Of a DNA stretch of 64,000 nt, positions 32,787 to 47,623 are shown one piece after another (the first letter of the stretch is position 1; each line of letters opens with the position of its first letter). The notes under the pieces were generated by a model. It searched no databases, had not been told where the DNA came from, and saw nothing but the letters and a program-made list of their open reading frames with translations. The translations under genes and the position numbers were made by a program. Source of the stretch: Tilletiaria anomala UBC 951 (taxonomy: Eukaryota > Basidiomycota > Exobasidiomycetes > Georgefischeriales > Tilletiariaceae); contig NW_013546974.1 in the NCBI RefSeq assembly GCF_000711695.1, positions 55,284 through 119,283 of the forward strand, read 5' to 3'.

Positions 32787-33385
32787 TCAACGCCGAGATG
32801 AGGCTCCGAGAGAGAGAACAGCTTTGCTATCAAGCGGCATACCAGTATGTGGATCGATGTTGTTTTGCCGCAAGATATTCTGATGGCGTATCAACCGCGC
32901 CTCATCGAAAGACTGTTGGCAAGAGAGGATGGATCAAGCGATCAAGTTAGTGGAGCAGTCAAAGCAGTGCAAGGGTTATGCTTGTACAACCTACCACACC
33001 CTGAGCATGCATGATAGCGGTCACTTCTTCTGCACCACGTTGATCCAACCCGCTTCTGGTGTCTCCATCATTGATGTTCGCCTCGATGTCGAACAAGGTC
33101 GAGTGAAGACCCGCGTCGCGCGCGGTTCCCCAGTCGAACACGGGCAGACGCCGGTAGGCCGCGCCGCCGTGAGATGGGGACGGTTGCAGTAATGGAGGCA
33201 GATGCGATTGGATTGAAGGCGGCAGGCGGCTCACGAGGGTTGCACGGTGCCGAATCGCCACTGCGACGAGGAAAAGCAGGGTCAGAGGAGGCGGAGCGCA
33301 GGGTCGCTCTTGCGCTCAAGCTCGAGGGTCACTCACAGAAGATGATGATTGCTGTGAGTGAAAGCAAGGTAAGCGTGTAGTACAT
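32787..33385 (-). CDS. Small DUF2015-type fungal membrane protein
   Basis: Three exons (33385-33337, 33260-32995, 32912-32787) give 146 residues; introns 33261-33336 and 32913-32994 keep phase exactly. The start MYYTLTLLSLTAIIIFLAI is a single N-terminal membrane anchor. After a basic Pro-rich linker come DWGTARDAGLHSTLFDIEAN, INDGDTRSGLD, an EE-x-x-x-IM helix, SFDEARLIRHQNILRQNNID and GMPLDSKAV. I recognise this order as the fungal DUF2015 family (small proteins of unknown role). The family name is from memory and was not checked by search. The gene is too fragmented by introns to appear as one frame. It converges with the FUN14 gene (167 bases between stops) and diverges from the IMPACT-type gene. 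Confidence 0.8.
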
Positions 33386-33979
33386 GCTGAGCTTGTCAGC
33401 TGCGAGCCTTGCAGCCTGTAACGAGTGCGCAAGATCAAGTCCAATGATCAACAGCTGCGTGTTGTTGCCCGTCGAGAGCGGCCAAGCTGAGGGCTGGGCA
33501 GGCGGCCTTGCGCTGCGATTGAAAGAGAGTCCAATCTGAGGGGCCACCGTACCTGTCACCGCACCTGCTGGAGCATTATGCACTCGGCGCCAAAGCTGTC
33601 TGGCTGTCGTTGAACCCCCATAGCCTAACCAGAGTCAAGGCTATGAGTCTGACATCCAATATGGAGGCAGCATGAGTCTTCAGTCGTCTCGGCAGCTCCG
33701 TGCTGGTCCGGCCATCCGCCGAGGGCCGGCCGCCTGGGCACATTCAAATGCACATATTTACGGGGAATGAGTACATTATATAGGTATTATAACCCGATTT
33801 TGTGGAAAACTGTTAAAGACCTTTAAGCGCATTCATGGATGCCTTGGTGCAGGCCCAACGCTGGCAACAAAGGCTCAATCAAGTGCTTTCATCCGTAATT
33901 CTTAACGTCAAGTCTTGAACTCTGCCATGGAGAGGGAAACAGGAGAATAACAGAGGCATGTGTCAGCTTGAGGTCCGAC
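33386..33979. other. Divergent promoter interval
   Basis: About 594 bases lie between the starts of the DUF2015 gene (minus) and the IMPACT-type gene (plus). A TATATA-like stretch occurs at about 33775-33790. No further gene is seen. Confidence 0.5.
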
Positions 33980-35843
33980 ATGCCACGGGTGCCGAGCCGA
34001 CCTAGCGGTATCACACTTCGCTTGCGCAATCCTGCCAACGTGTCCAAGGCTAAGCTGCCATTCAGGCCATCAAGCTCGGTCCGCGATGATAATGTCAACG
34101 AAAGCGGTAGCAATCATGGCACCAGTCATTCCAAAAAGGGCGATGCCGAAGGGAAAGGCAAATCCGATAGTAGCGTGAGCCAAGACGTCGGCGAGGACGA
34201 AGACCACGAGGACCTAAGTGAGGATGAGTCACCCGCCTCGGACAGCGAGGACGAGTGGGTCCCAGAATCGATCAAAGGTCGAAATGCGAAGGACGAAGGC
34301 AAAAGGGGTGGGATATGGACTCGTCTCAGTAGGGAAGGCGACTCGGAGACCAGTGGGGAGGAATTCGTTTCCCACACGGCTGAATTCAGCGACAAGGGCG
34401 ATGAAGATGGATTTGCCCAATCAAAGCCACATCCCCCCAAGGTAACCTCTGAACAGGCCAAGCGCAAGAATACGGGAAAGTCGAAGGGTTCTGAAGTGCC
34501 ACTGCAGAAGCGCCGTCGGACTACACGCGCAGGCTCAGTCTACTCGGACGCAGATGATGACCCAGAATTAGCGCCCATCGTCCCAAATTACAAAGCACCC
34601 GCTGAAGGCGAAACGTCGTTAGGAAAATTGAAGGGCAGCAATGACAGCCGCGGAAATAATCCACTGCAAATGAGCGAACCAGAGAGGGGGGTCAAAAAGA
34701 TGAAGGCGGAGAGGAAGCGTCAAGCTCGGCGACAGGAGGCGCAGGATGCCAAAGAGATACGCGAGGCGCAACATGCCGCGGATGCAGCTTGGCAAGCTGT
34801 TCGCGCCAAGAAAGCTGCTGCGTCTGATGCTCAGGGAAACGCCAAAAAATCTTCAGACACCCCTTCCTTTTTTGGGGCCGATGGCATGGGAGCAGATGCA
34901 AGGGTGAAAGGATTAGCACAGGAGGGAGGAAAAGGAGAAGACAAAGCTCACGGCGCGCACACGTTATCATCTTGGCTTGGCCTCGCCCCAAAGACATCTG
35001 ATCTACCCATGCCGACCAGTTGTGCGTCCGCCCAGCTCGCTGATAGAGACTCACTCTTCATCGCGTACGTCTATCCGCTCGAGAGCAACTCGCCGCACGT
35101 CCTCTCCGCCATGTTGACCCATTTATCCAAGGTAGTTCACCCAACGCACGTTCCTGTCGACCTCCTGCCTCCCAATTTGCGAGGAGCGCCAGCAGAGAAG
35201 CGCGGATCTTCGCATGACATGTACGCCCTTCGCGTGCTGCAACTCAAGCCTGGCCGCAGCGGCACGGGTGGCCCGGAAGATTTTGCGATTACCGAGGACA
35301 AGGAAGACGATGGAGAGAAGTGGGGATCGCAACATATTTTGCGCATCATGCAGGAGGAAGGCGCGGTTGACTGTCTTTGCGTGGTTTCGAGGTGGTATGG
35401 CGGGGTTTTATTAGGGCCAGATCGGTAGGTGTCGCGTTTGATTCCGCGTCTGCATATGTGCGAGCTCACTCCATCGCACTGCCCCGATGACATGCAGTTT
35501 CAAACACATTGCATCGGTCGCGCGAGCAGCTCTTCAGCAGTACCAGTTAGACGAGACGCTCAAGCCGCTTATCGAGCAATTACGACAGCTCGACAACGAG
35601 ATTGTGCTCCTGAAATGCGAGCTCAGTGGCATGGGCGCCATAGCATCGAGTCAGAGCAACAAGAACGCTCCTCCGAACTATGAGGACAATATGTCTGTCG
35701 AAAAGGCTGAGCGACTGCTAAATGCCAGACGCAAGCAGATCGAGATATCTCAAAGAATGATCGCGCGCAAGCGTGAGGAGAAACACCCGCATGACAGCCC
35801 TGTTCACGCTGCTCCTACCTCATCAGACCCGTCGGCACAATGA
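33980..35843 (+). CDS. IMPACT/YIH1-type (UPF0029) domain protein
   Basis: Exons 33980-35424 and 35498-35843 encode 596 residues; intron 35425-35497 falls inside the signature RWYGGVLLGPDR-FKHI, which the splice restores. This is the hallmark of the IMPACT/UPF0029 fold. The domain covers about residues 345-500. The family includes yeast Yih1 and animal IMPACT, which bind Gcn1 and restrain the Gcn2 kinase. Unlike Yih1, this protein has no N-terminal RWD domain. Instead it begins with about 340 acidic and Lys-rich disordered residues with possible nuclear signals (QKRRRTTR). The C-terminus is a helix (ALQQYQLDETLKPLIEQLRQ) followed by another charged helix. The role in translation control is therefore uncertain. 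The ATG at 33980 is used; the longer frame starts at a TTG. Confidence 0.82.
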
Positions 35844-36056
35844 GACCGGAGTAGCTGTGTTTTGCACTGGAGCCGCGAGACTACTTGTGGGACTCCATTG
35901 AGACATTTTGTACACTGTATCATACAACATTTCTGTACCAATTACTTGTGGGCTTGTCGCATCATCATGGAGCGATCCGCTTGATCAGGCTGCGAGCGAT
36001 AAATGAAGAAATGATCAGCCGACCAACTCAAGCACATAAATATTTCATGATGCAAC

Positions 36057-39000
36057 TCACTCCTGCCAGAACTGCGTGTTGCTAGCGTCGGCAGGTTGGA
36101 AGCCACTGCCGGCCGGTTCGTTTAGATCCTCAGGTGGGATGGTTCCGGCAGCACGCACGGTCTGCAGATCATGAGTTATGCCACCTGCTTCCGGTCCAAC
36201 TCCTCCGTTGGCCGTGATTGTCATCGCGTGGCCCATCAAAGACGCACCTGTAGTGCCATCAACCCACTGAGGCTGAGGCAATACCGCCCACGTTGGCCCG
36301 CCATGCACTGAGGAGCCACCCGCACCGCTTGCACCAGGTAGAGGAGAGGCAGAGCTCGTGCCTGTGTATGGAGCGCCTGGCAGAATGGCAAATGCCTGTG
36401 GACTGCGTTCCAAGAACGGTGGTTGCTGACCGAACGCGGCATCCATGATGGATCCGCCGGACGCCATTTCTGCTCGATACCATGCGTCAAAGATGTGCTG
36501 AGCGTCCTCCGTCGCGCTTTGCACAGCAGGGCTATGATAATGCTCGCCGTTGAGGCTCGGCGTCGTCGCCGCAGGGCTGTTGTTGTTCAGAGCTCCTACA
36601 GCGCGGACCGTCGAGGGAACACCGTCGACGCTACTGGGAACGCGAATTCGCGGCGTTGCAGCGCTAGATGATACCGGGCTCATTATTGAGGCATCCCGTG
36701 CCTGCTGGCCGAGTCCTAAGAGAAGTCCGGCTTCCTCCTCTGTGCGCCCATTCGGGCGCTTCACAGCTTTGTTTCCGGACTCATAATCTTGCTCGGCAAA
36801 TCTGTTGCGCTTCTTTGCAGACTTGGAAGGATTTCCCTTCTCTTGTAGCTGTTCGATTCTGGTCATGAATAGACGCAGAGTACTTGCCTCCTTTTCGCTG
36901 ATGTCGTCGCGAACCACCGCTTTCTTCTTCAACTCATCGGCTTTCTTGATATAGTCAGCGAGGTGCGACTTGAGCTGCGTGGCATCTTGCGCGTGAGGCT
37001 CGATAAGAAGGACAATTCCGCAGATGAGCAACGAATTGAACCACTTGTAAGTTCCAAGGTGCACACGGAAGTGCAGTGGGATGTTGTTGTGTCCGTAGCG
37101 GACCTGCAGATAGCGCACAAAGTGATTGCGCAGCTTCAAGTCGAGGTGAGCCGCCTGGATGCAAGCTCGCCGTGAGGGAATGTAGCGCGCACCATGTGAT
37201 CCAGCTGAGCGGAGCAAAAATGGACGATGAAGAGCTATGCGCAGGAAGTTGATCTCTGCTTCGATGAGGAAACGTTGGACGGGGACGAAAGGGAATGCAC
37301 TGTCGAGACTTATATCGATCTCGATCTTGTCCTGGGCATTCAGCTTACATCGAAAGTAGTATGGCAGCGCTGCTCGCAGCTGTTCTAGGCTCGTATCGAT
37401 CGCCAAGACATCTTTGTAGTGCGCAGGGCGGTGCACTTCTTGGTAAATGTCGACGACGCGTGACATGATGGCGCCGATCTTGTGTCGGAAGGTTGTGTAG
37501 GTCAGACACGTCGGCTTCGCTACGCCCTCCGGCATCGGCTGAGACGGTTCTGACACAGGATGCGGATACTCGTCGTCAAGCTCTTCGGCCGTAGGGCCCT
37601 TAACGTCGCAAACGCTATCGAGGATGTTCGTCGGGCGACCGAGGTTGAGCGCAAGCGTCTTGTCACCGTAGTATACGATGCTCCAGGCTATGCGCCGGAA
37701 TTGTGTTTGCTCATGCGACAGACCAAGTTTGGAGCCGTCGCGATGGAGGCCGAGGGAAAAAGCGCTCTTGGCTGCGGAGCCTGCTGCAAAATATGCCTCA
37801 GAGATGCGCCGATCGAGGAAGAGGAATTTGGTCGACTGCACCCAGCCCATGACCTGATTCAGATCTTCGATGCCGAGTGTAGAGCTGGCGAGCAATGCCC
37901 GATGCGCAGCGTAGTTGAACCTCCGAGCTGCCAGCATCCTGCCCTTTGGTGAGCACATCCGGTCGACGCTCTTCGCTTCCTTTGGCTGTTCCTCTGACGA
38001 CTCAGAATCCTCAAAGGGCGCGCTGGTGAAGGCGAGCGCACAGGTGCTCATGAGCACCGCAAAGATGTTCAGATTGGTGATCGTGAGCTTTGGACCGCTC
38101 TTCCAGAAGTCGTCAAAAAGGGGGAGAAGGGTCTTGCGTGGCATGGGGGACCGCATCCAGTTAATGTCGTTGAAGTAGTGGTCAATCAGCTTGCGCGCCA
38201 GCTCTTCTGATGGCAAAGCGGCCAATAGTTGTGCGCATTCGCCATCCAGGACACCGTACTCTGCCAGAGCTTCTTCAAGCTCGGTAGGAGCAGACTCGAT
38301 CGTCCGCACGGGGTCGCCCACATTGCCCTCTTCCTCGCTCGAGGTGCCTGGCCTGGCAGTACCGTCATCATCGGCATCTGTTACAACGCTACTTCTCCTA
38401 TCGGTCATGTCATCCAAAGAAGGATCAATCAAAGCAGAACTCCTGCTATTGTCATTGTCGGCTGCGTCCTCCCCTTTGTCACTATCCGTTCTTGTGTCTC
38501 CTACATGTGCATTTTCGCCAATAGCACCACCCCCCCGCGGTTTAGAACGCGACCTCCGAGCTGAAGAAGCTGTGGGCAGGACATCCAGCAGCCGGTTGAT
38601 TCTCATGCTGACTGCGCCGCTTCCAAGGAAGCTGCCCGTTTTCGGGTCCAGCCGACCCTCGTCGACGTTTGTCGCGTCGTTCTCTGCCGCAGCAGCAGCA
38701 GCAGCGGCAGCCGCCGCCGCGACGGCCGATAAAGTTGATGTGGGGCCATCTGTACGGGAGTGGGAGCTGCCGGGTCGGCCGGCGCCCCGGCTTGGAGGGC
38801 GCATGACGCCCATCAAAGCGGTTCGCCGACTCTCATCTGTCGGCCATGCGAGAGGAGGTAGGTGTACGCCCTCTGGATCTAAAGGCGGCTGTTGTTGGAA
38901 AACTGCGGCTCCGGCACGTTCACGTAGAGAGTGCCTGTCCCATCCACTCATACCCGACGTCTCGCGCTCTCGCAATGTGCCTTCGATCGCCTCCTGCCTT

Positions 39001-40138
39001 TCGCTTTGCTCTTCGAGCTTTTCCAGAATGGCAGGAAGATAGCTCTCGCAGAGCTTTTCGAGACGGCCAACCCGCGATTGCATGTCATTGGCGTCCTCAC
39101 CAGGCTGGAAGACTTTGCATTTTTCAGGAACCTTGCGCGCAATACAGTGGTTGCATGGCGTCTCGCGATTGCATTTTTGCTTGCGGCGGTGGCATTCGGT
39201 GCCTGTGAATCGAAATAAGCCAGTGAGCCGTGAGACCAGCAGGTAAAGAGCTGAAAGGATGGCTTACAGCTGAAATGCACGCGGTTCCTCTTGTTCGCAA
39301 ATTTGTCTCCCTTCTTGCCTTCCGAGAGATCGACGCTGTCATCTTCCTCCATCGAAGCCTGACCCCTCTTTCTAGCAGCAAGAACGAGTGGCTTTTCGTC
39401 TGGCAGGCTTCCAGAGTACGTTTCAGGCGTTTCGCTACCTCTCCCCTTGATGGAATGGTCTGGATTGCTCATGGCGTTGGGCGACAGCGCCGGCCACGAC
39501 GAAGTGGATACGTTTGGATCAATTCGTGACGAGACAATCGAGGCTGACCCCAGCATTCTCTGACGGGCGGTAGTACCTGGAGCACATCCATCGAACACAT
39601 AAGAGCTCGGATGTGCTCCATATTGCCCGCCCGCAGCACTGCCAGCTGCGCGAGGTGAGTAATACAAGGCGCCAGATGGCGATGCGCCTTGCCCCGAATG
39701 TCCGCTTGAAAAGGGGCCAGAAGACGGGGGAAGGGGTGCAGTACCGACACGCGGTGAAGTTGCGCCGCTGTGAGGGTGTTGCTGGTACATCAAGCCTACC
39801 CTCCCGTGCAAGTTGGAGGGGGAGGCCGTGCCCGAAGCGCCCGTGGCGCAAGAGAAGGAGGGGGAGGCGTAGGTTGTCCTGTACGGTTGACTGGGGACGC
39901 CCGGTGCAAAGGGCGAAGGCGAATTACCCCCACTGGGATGCCTGCTGCTGTTCATGTAGGACATCGTGCCAGTTCCACCTCCCGGCCCACGGGACGGGGA
40001 TCCCATGTAGGGTAAGGAGGCATTCGGGTAGCCGCCGGGACCAGGGCTGGCACTGACGCCCGCTATCGAGGTGGACGAGTAGCTTGCGCAGCCCGGATAC
40101 GGCGGAGGACCCCCTCTGTCTATGGGTCGGTCTTCCAT
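36057..40138 (-). CDS. Zn2Cys6 transcription factor with fungal-specific domain
   Basis: Two exons (40138-39268, 39202-36057) encode 1338 residues; intron 39203-39267 splits the first zinc Cys codon. The zinc cluster is C291-x2-C294-x6-C301-x5-C307-x2-C310-x8-C319, followed by a linker and a heptad helix (MQSRVGRLEKLCESYL) for dimer formation. The fungal-specific transcription factor domain is visible around LIDHYFNDINWMRSPMPR through WSIVYYGDKTLALNLGRPT. It is a nuclear DNA-binding regulator; its targets cannot be inferred. The N-terminal 290 residues are Gly/Ser/Pro/Tyr-rich and low in complexity, and a poly-Ala tract occurs after the zinc domain. Starting at an upstream in-frame ATG (40246) would add 36 residues. 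A pyrimidine-rich leader lies just upstream. It diverges from the FAU1-type gene. Confidence 0.9.
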
Positions 40139-40246
40139 GCTGTAGCTGCCCGCAGATGTTGTCCAATGATGGGCCCGACATATGAAAGGTAGAAGAGGCG
40201 ATCTACTCCTGGTGGATATGGATGCGTTGAAAGCCTTTGTGAACAT

Positions 40247-40726
40247 CTCTCGCCGCTATCGGCGCCGACGGCAACAAGGAAAAAAAAGAAGAAAAAGAAA
40301 GAAAGGCCTGTCGCCTCGCCATCAACATTGACGAACGCCTCAGCTGGAAGTATTTGGGTGCAGGATTCTCGCTCAAGCCAGACGGAAGGACCTCGTATGT
40401 GCTGTGTACGGCGTCCGATGGATGAAGCAAGATTGTGCTGGGGAGGAGGTCCAAATCAGTGGACTTGACGGTGACTGAAGAAAGAAGATTCTGTGTGCCT
40501 CATGCAACTTGCTCGCCGTGCTGCTTTCGCTGGCGTCAGTTCTTCAACTCTTCTCTGCATCGAGCGCGAAGCTTCACATGCATTCGTCAGGAGGGCCGAA
40601 TCAGCGAAGATAGCATCAAGCCGTCGAAGCGTCAGCTGGTGCAGCTCACAGGTTAACGCTGTACAAGCTCGACGAGAATCAACAAGGATCAGCGTCAGCG
40701 AAGTCATTTCATCCCCTTACTCTACG
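40247..40726. other. Divergent promoter interval (zinc factor / cyclo-ligase)
   Basis: These 480 bases lie between the Zn2Cys6 factor start (minus) and the cyclo-ligase start (plus). On the minus strand they contain a long pyrimidine tract (about 40270-40302), typical of fungal core promoters or leaders. An in-frame extension of the cyclo-ligase frame to 40493 is not needed. Confidence 0.5.
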
Positions 40727-41915
40727 ATGTCAGCAACGCTTGCGCCGCATCAGACGGTCCGACAACGCAAGCGGGTACTGCGCAAGGCCATGGCTGCGAA
40801 GCTCTCTGAAATTTCAGCTCAGGATATTGCTGCACAATGTTAGTCCGCCTCTGGCTGACCTCGCTGAAGCCATACTCATCGCGCCATGTGTGAATGATCT
40901 GATCGAATCGCGCTACCGTGCATCACAGCGTCCGAAGTCTCGTCACTCATTCTCAATTCGGATTACTGGGCGCAGGCGCAGACGGTGAGCATCTACGTCA
41001 ATATGAAATCCGGTGAAATAATCACGGATCAACTATGCACCGACGCTTTAAAACAAGGTGCGCGAACCCCTCTGCGCTTTGTCACGTCACGGTTAATTGG
41101 CCACGGTCCGTGCTAACGCTACTTCCATGCGCCGGCATAGGCAAAAAGCTCTACGTCCCCCTCTTTGCATCACCAGCATCAACCTCAGAGCAAGGAAAGG
41201 AGACCGCGGACGCAGGAGCTGCTGTTTTTGCTCGCTCGAAAGAGTCCGCTGGCTTGTTGGGGCAAGCAAAGCTGACGCCACACTCTGCGCCAACGCCACC
41301 AACCACATCTGCGTCTACAAACGGCCAAGCACCTCCTGTCGCCTTTCCTGGTCCCCTGCAGGCGTCTAAAACACCGCCCACGACAGGTCAGGTGTTCGCG
41401 TCGGACATGCGCATGTTGCGCATTCGTTCTCAGCAGGATTTTGAGGACATGAAGACGAACAGGTGGGGGATACGCGAGCCGCTTGATTATTACGCGGTCG
41501 AGGGTGATGTGAGCGAGGTCGAGCCGCAACGGAGGGAAGATGGTAGGTGCAATCACATTTACTTTGCTGCGTGCACCTTAGCGCCATATTTGACAATCAA
41601 ATTGCTATGTATACACTATGTCGCTCAGCTCTCGAGCAAAGCACAGGCGGCAACGGACTGGACCTGATTCTCGCACCGGGCGTCGCATTTGATGCAGAAT
41701 GCGGCCGACTCGGACACGGCAAAGGCTACTACGATCGCTACATTTCTCGAACGACCGCGTTCAATGCCCGTAATGGTAGAAGGCCGCCAGCCGTTGTTGC
41801 ACTGGCGCTACAAGAGCAAATACTGCCAGAACGGGAGCGCGTCCCTGCGGATGAGGATGACGTCCCTATCACAGCTGTAGCCACTCCCAGCGGTTGGATC
41901 AAGCGCTCGCCATGA
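40727..41915 (+). CDS. FAU1: 5-formyltetrahydrofolate cyclo-ligase
   Basis: Four exons (40727-40838, 40929-41057, 41141-41542, 41629-41915) encode 309 residues with consistent phase. The enzyme converts 5-formyltetrahydrofolate to 5,10-methenyltetrahydrofolate using ATP, in folate one-carbon metabolism. Supporting segments: N-terminal RQRKRVLRKAMAAKLSEIS, then VSIYVNMKSGEIIT, ALKQGKKLYVPLF, the spliced LDLILAPGVAFD, and the family motif GRLGHGKGYYDRY near the C-terminus. Between KKLYVPLF and the MRMLRI segment there is a Pro/Thr/Ser-rich insertion of roughly 70 residues not usual in this small enzyme (typically about 200 residues). The gene ends 26 bases from the stop of grc3 on the other strand. 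Confidence 0.92.
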
Positions 41916-41941
41916 TGCTCTTAGATTGAGCAGCAATAACA

Positions 41942-44528
41942 TTACATTGAACCAGCAGCTTGCATAGCCGCGCGCTGCCCCTTGCGCATGACGTTCTTTC
42001 TCAACTTGCGCACCCTTGTCCCCATAATCTGTTGTGGTGGGCCAGTACTGTTGCCATTTTGGCTGATCTGGTTCACGTGCATGTCTGGTGGAATTGGAAA
42101 GTCGAGATATGGCACTTGGCGAAACGGCACGCCGGAAAGCTGTGCACCGGGACGAGCGGCGAGCGTTCCCTCTTTGGCAGCTTGCACTAGCTCGCGGTCG
42201 AGAAATGCCCAAATGGGCACAGGGATTGCACCCTTCACCAAAGCGAGTCTCCCAATATGTCCGTTGAGCAGAGTCGGTGATATAGGCGTAAGGAGCTCAA
42301 TTTGATTATGCACTTGAGAAATGCTGCGGATGAGAGCGAGACCGATGCAGGTGGATTGTTCGTAAGCTGGGTGTGCGCTCGTCTCGCTGCCTCCGCCAGC
42401 AGCAACCTCGACGATGGCGCAGATGCTGCAGTCCAGCGCTGCGAGCTGATGTACTTTCGGTACTGCTGCCCCAAATGGAAGTATGTGGACGCCGGCAGGG
42501 AAGCCATACTTGAGATCGATTTGGTACGGATTGATGGCGATGACTGGCGTATGGAAATCCCACATCGGCAGTTCATGAGATGCTGCAGCAGGAATGCTTT
42601 TCATATGCAAGTAAGACATCATGCTTAGTGTGCGTGTGTCTGCGGCCGCTAGATGGCGGGTCGAAGTTGAGCCAAAAAGTGGCAGTGGAACAAGCAAAGT
42701 TGAGCCGTTGCTGTGTCGGCGAGGGATGGAGATGGGCATAACGTCAACGCTCGAGTCGGCCATAAAGTCAAAGATGTGCGTTGCGTCGATGCGATCCTCC
42801 AGCTGAGCGAGCAAGTCTGCGCCCAAGCCTTTGACCCAGCCCATCGTATTGACGATCAGCGGGACGTTCGGCTGCACTGGGTCTGTCATCGATTCAGATT
42901 CTTCAGCACGGCGACCCCTCCGCGCAGGCGGCTCGATATTTTGCACAAAGACCAAGAAGTGGTCCAGGAGGTCAAGGACAGCCTGCATGTAATCTTGTGG
43001 CGCATCCGTAGGCGACACGTCTCCGACAAAGTGGGCTCTTAGCGGCTGTCTTGCAGTGCACCAACACGGGCCAACGATAAGAGGCGCGTCGGATGACGCA
43101 TCGAAGACATGTAGTGAGACAATACCAGGTGGGCCAAACTCGGTTTGCCCCAAGTCAAGATCAAGGAACGCGACTTTGGAGAAACGACGAGTGGTGATCA
43201 ATCGATTGAGAGCCATCCGAGCGATGGTCGATTTTCCCACTCGTTTCGGACCTCGTACCAAGACGGTCATCGCTTCCGAATCCTTGACGGCACATGTTTC
43301 GGCCAGCATGTCTAGCGCCGCATCCCAAGCTGGGACCGTTTGCTGGCCTGTGATCAGCCTCGACTCCTTTTCGACCGGGCAAAAGAGCGGCAGGCGCAGC
43401 TGTGAGTAGTGATACGACATTTCGGCTTCGAAAAGTCGGTCAGTCGGGAGCGGACACACAAGGCCGATATCTTGAATGCCTGACATGTGATGCGGCTGAA
43501 TGCAGAGCACCGTGGTGGAAGAAGGGCCCAAGGTTGGCACTCCGGTGTTGGAATCGCCACTGATCGGTGAATCCGACCTCCGCACTGCCGTGATGACCGG
43601 GATGGTATTGCTGTGCGGAGCAATGACTATCATCTGGCTGGAAGACCCTTGAGAGGTTGATTGAACATGAGCTCCGCTGATGGATGCCACACCTCTGAGG
43701 ACTTTAAGGCGCACAACACCGACAAACGCAAGTGTCTGTGGCAAGAGAAGATTCTTAGCAGTAAATTCAAGCGATACGTTTTCCCCAAAGGCTTACCTCT
43801 CCTTCTTTCATTCCAATGAGAATTTCTCCACTGCTAGACGTGGCTGGAATGCAATTCTTGTCCTTACCACCATAACAGGGTTGCCACGTTGTCAAAATTC
43901 GCAGTCCGTCCTCCATTCCCCGGACGTCGCGTGCCCGGGACTTGTCAGCTCTGCGACTGACAGGCACTGCAAAAGAATTTGCACGGTCCTCTCTATTCGC
44001 ATCACTCGATTCTTTTCTACTTGTCCCGACGACCTCGTCGCCTTCTTCGTCATCCTCGGACGTTTCGTGTGAAGGCTCTGCAGATCCTTCAGCCTCTTCG
44101 TTTTGCGAGTCTTCCTCTTCCCTTTCCTCAGCATCGTCTACGTCGCTGGTGTGTCTTTGGGCTGCCGCAGCAAAGTATCTCAAGCCTTTCGACTTCTTCT
44201 CGAGTGAAAGCAGCTCAACTTGTGCCATTGTCGCCACACTTTCGACGTCATCCTCTTCGGACTGTGAGTCTTCATCGCTGGAGACATCCGGCATCTTTTC
44301 GACAATTTCTTCAGCTGCACCTTCCAGTTTCGCATTCACCAGCCTTTCGAGCCCTGATGCAGCGCCTACATGGCTGTCATTCTCGCTCGGTCCAACCAAT
44401 CGAGGCTTTTTGCGTGACCCAATTCGCGAGGTGCCTGTGTCTTGCAATGCTGATGCTGCGGCTTGTGCATGCGCTGCCGCTTCGGCTTCAGCCTTGGCCT
44501 TACGAGCAGCAACTGCACTAAGCATCAT
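41942..44528 (-). CDS. GRC3: Grc3/Nol9-family polynucleotide 5'-hydroxyl kinase
   Basis: Two exons (44528-43797, 43735-41942) encode 841 residues; intron 43736-43796 is in phase. The ATP-binding P-loop GPKRVGKST lies at about 406-414, preceded by a beta strand (MTVLVR) and followed by a Walker-B-like AFLDLDLGQTEFGPPGIVSL, the Clp1/Grc3 family pattern. Grc3 phosphorylates the 5' end of RNA during removal of the ITS2 spacer from pre-rRNA, acting with the nuclease Las1 in the nucleolus. The first 190 residues are acidic and Ser-rich with an Ala-rich start. The C-terminus is basic (VRKLRKNVMRKGQRAAMQ). The family P-loop usually has N-S before GKS; here it is R-V. A palindromic E-box lies upstream at 44796-44803. 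Confidence 0.92.
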
Positions 44529-44964
44529 GGCCTCTTACCAGCTGGACACCTATGAAGCAGCGAGCCACAATGGCACCTTGTTCCTCCTAGATCATAATAT
44601 TTGCAAGCTGAAAGCAGCAGATGATGAATGTACTCCGAATTTAATGCAAAAAACGCAATGACCAGAAATTTGAACGCAGATGAAGTAGATACACGATGAA
44701 CCAACATTTGCACGCTGTTGCATTAGGATTAGAGAGAATATATGGTTAGGGTTTAATGATTGGCTCTCCAAATTGAACCTGCATCGCCAGGGGGGTCACG
44801 TGATCATGAACTACCAACGTCATCTTCGTCTGAGGCCCTATCCGGCATCCTACTCTTGGTGGGTTGTTAACATACTAAAGACATCTGGCCTCTGTGGAGG
44901 CTCGTTCATGTACCTCACCCAACCCCAAGGACTGACAAGACTCTAATAATGACACCCACCAACA
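44529..44964. other. Promoter interval upstream of grc3
   Basis: These 436 bases lie between the stop of the JmjC gene and the grc3 start, both on the minus strand. They contain the TCACGTGA palindrome listed separately. Confidence 0.5.
44796..44805. promoter_or_regulatory. TCACGTGATC palindromic E-box upstream of grc3
   Basis: TCACGTGA at 44796-44803 followed by TC. It is about 270 bases upstream of the grc3 start. CACGTG is the core site of bHLH factors such as Cbf1 and USF-type proteins. The same ten bases occur in the JmjC/kinesin promoter. Confidence 0.5.

Positions 44965-47623
<2,659 letters not shown>

Noticed and set aside
36057-44528. A co-regulated metabolic cluster around the Zn2Cys6 factor
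   Set aside because: Its neighbours (cyclo-ligase, Grc3, IMPACT-type) are housekeeping genes of unrelated pathways, so the factor is not a cluster-specific regulator on this evidence.
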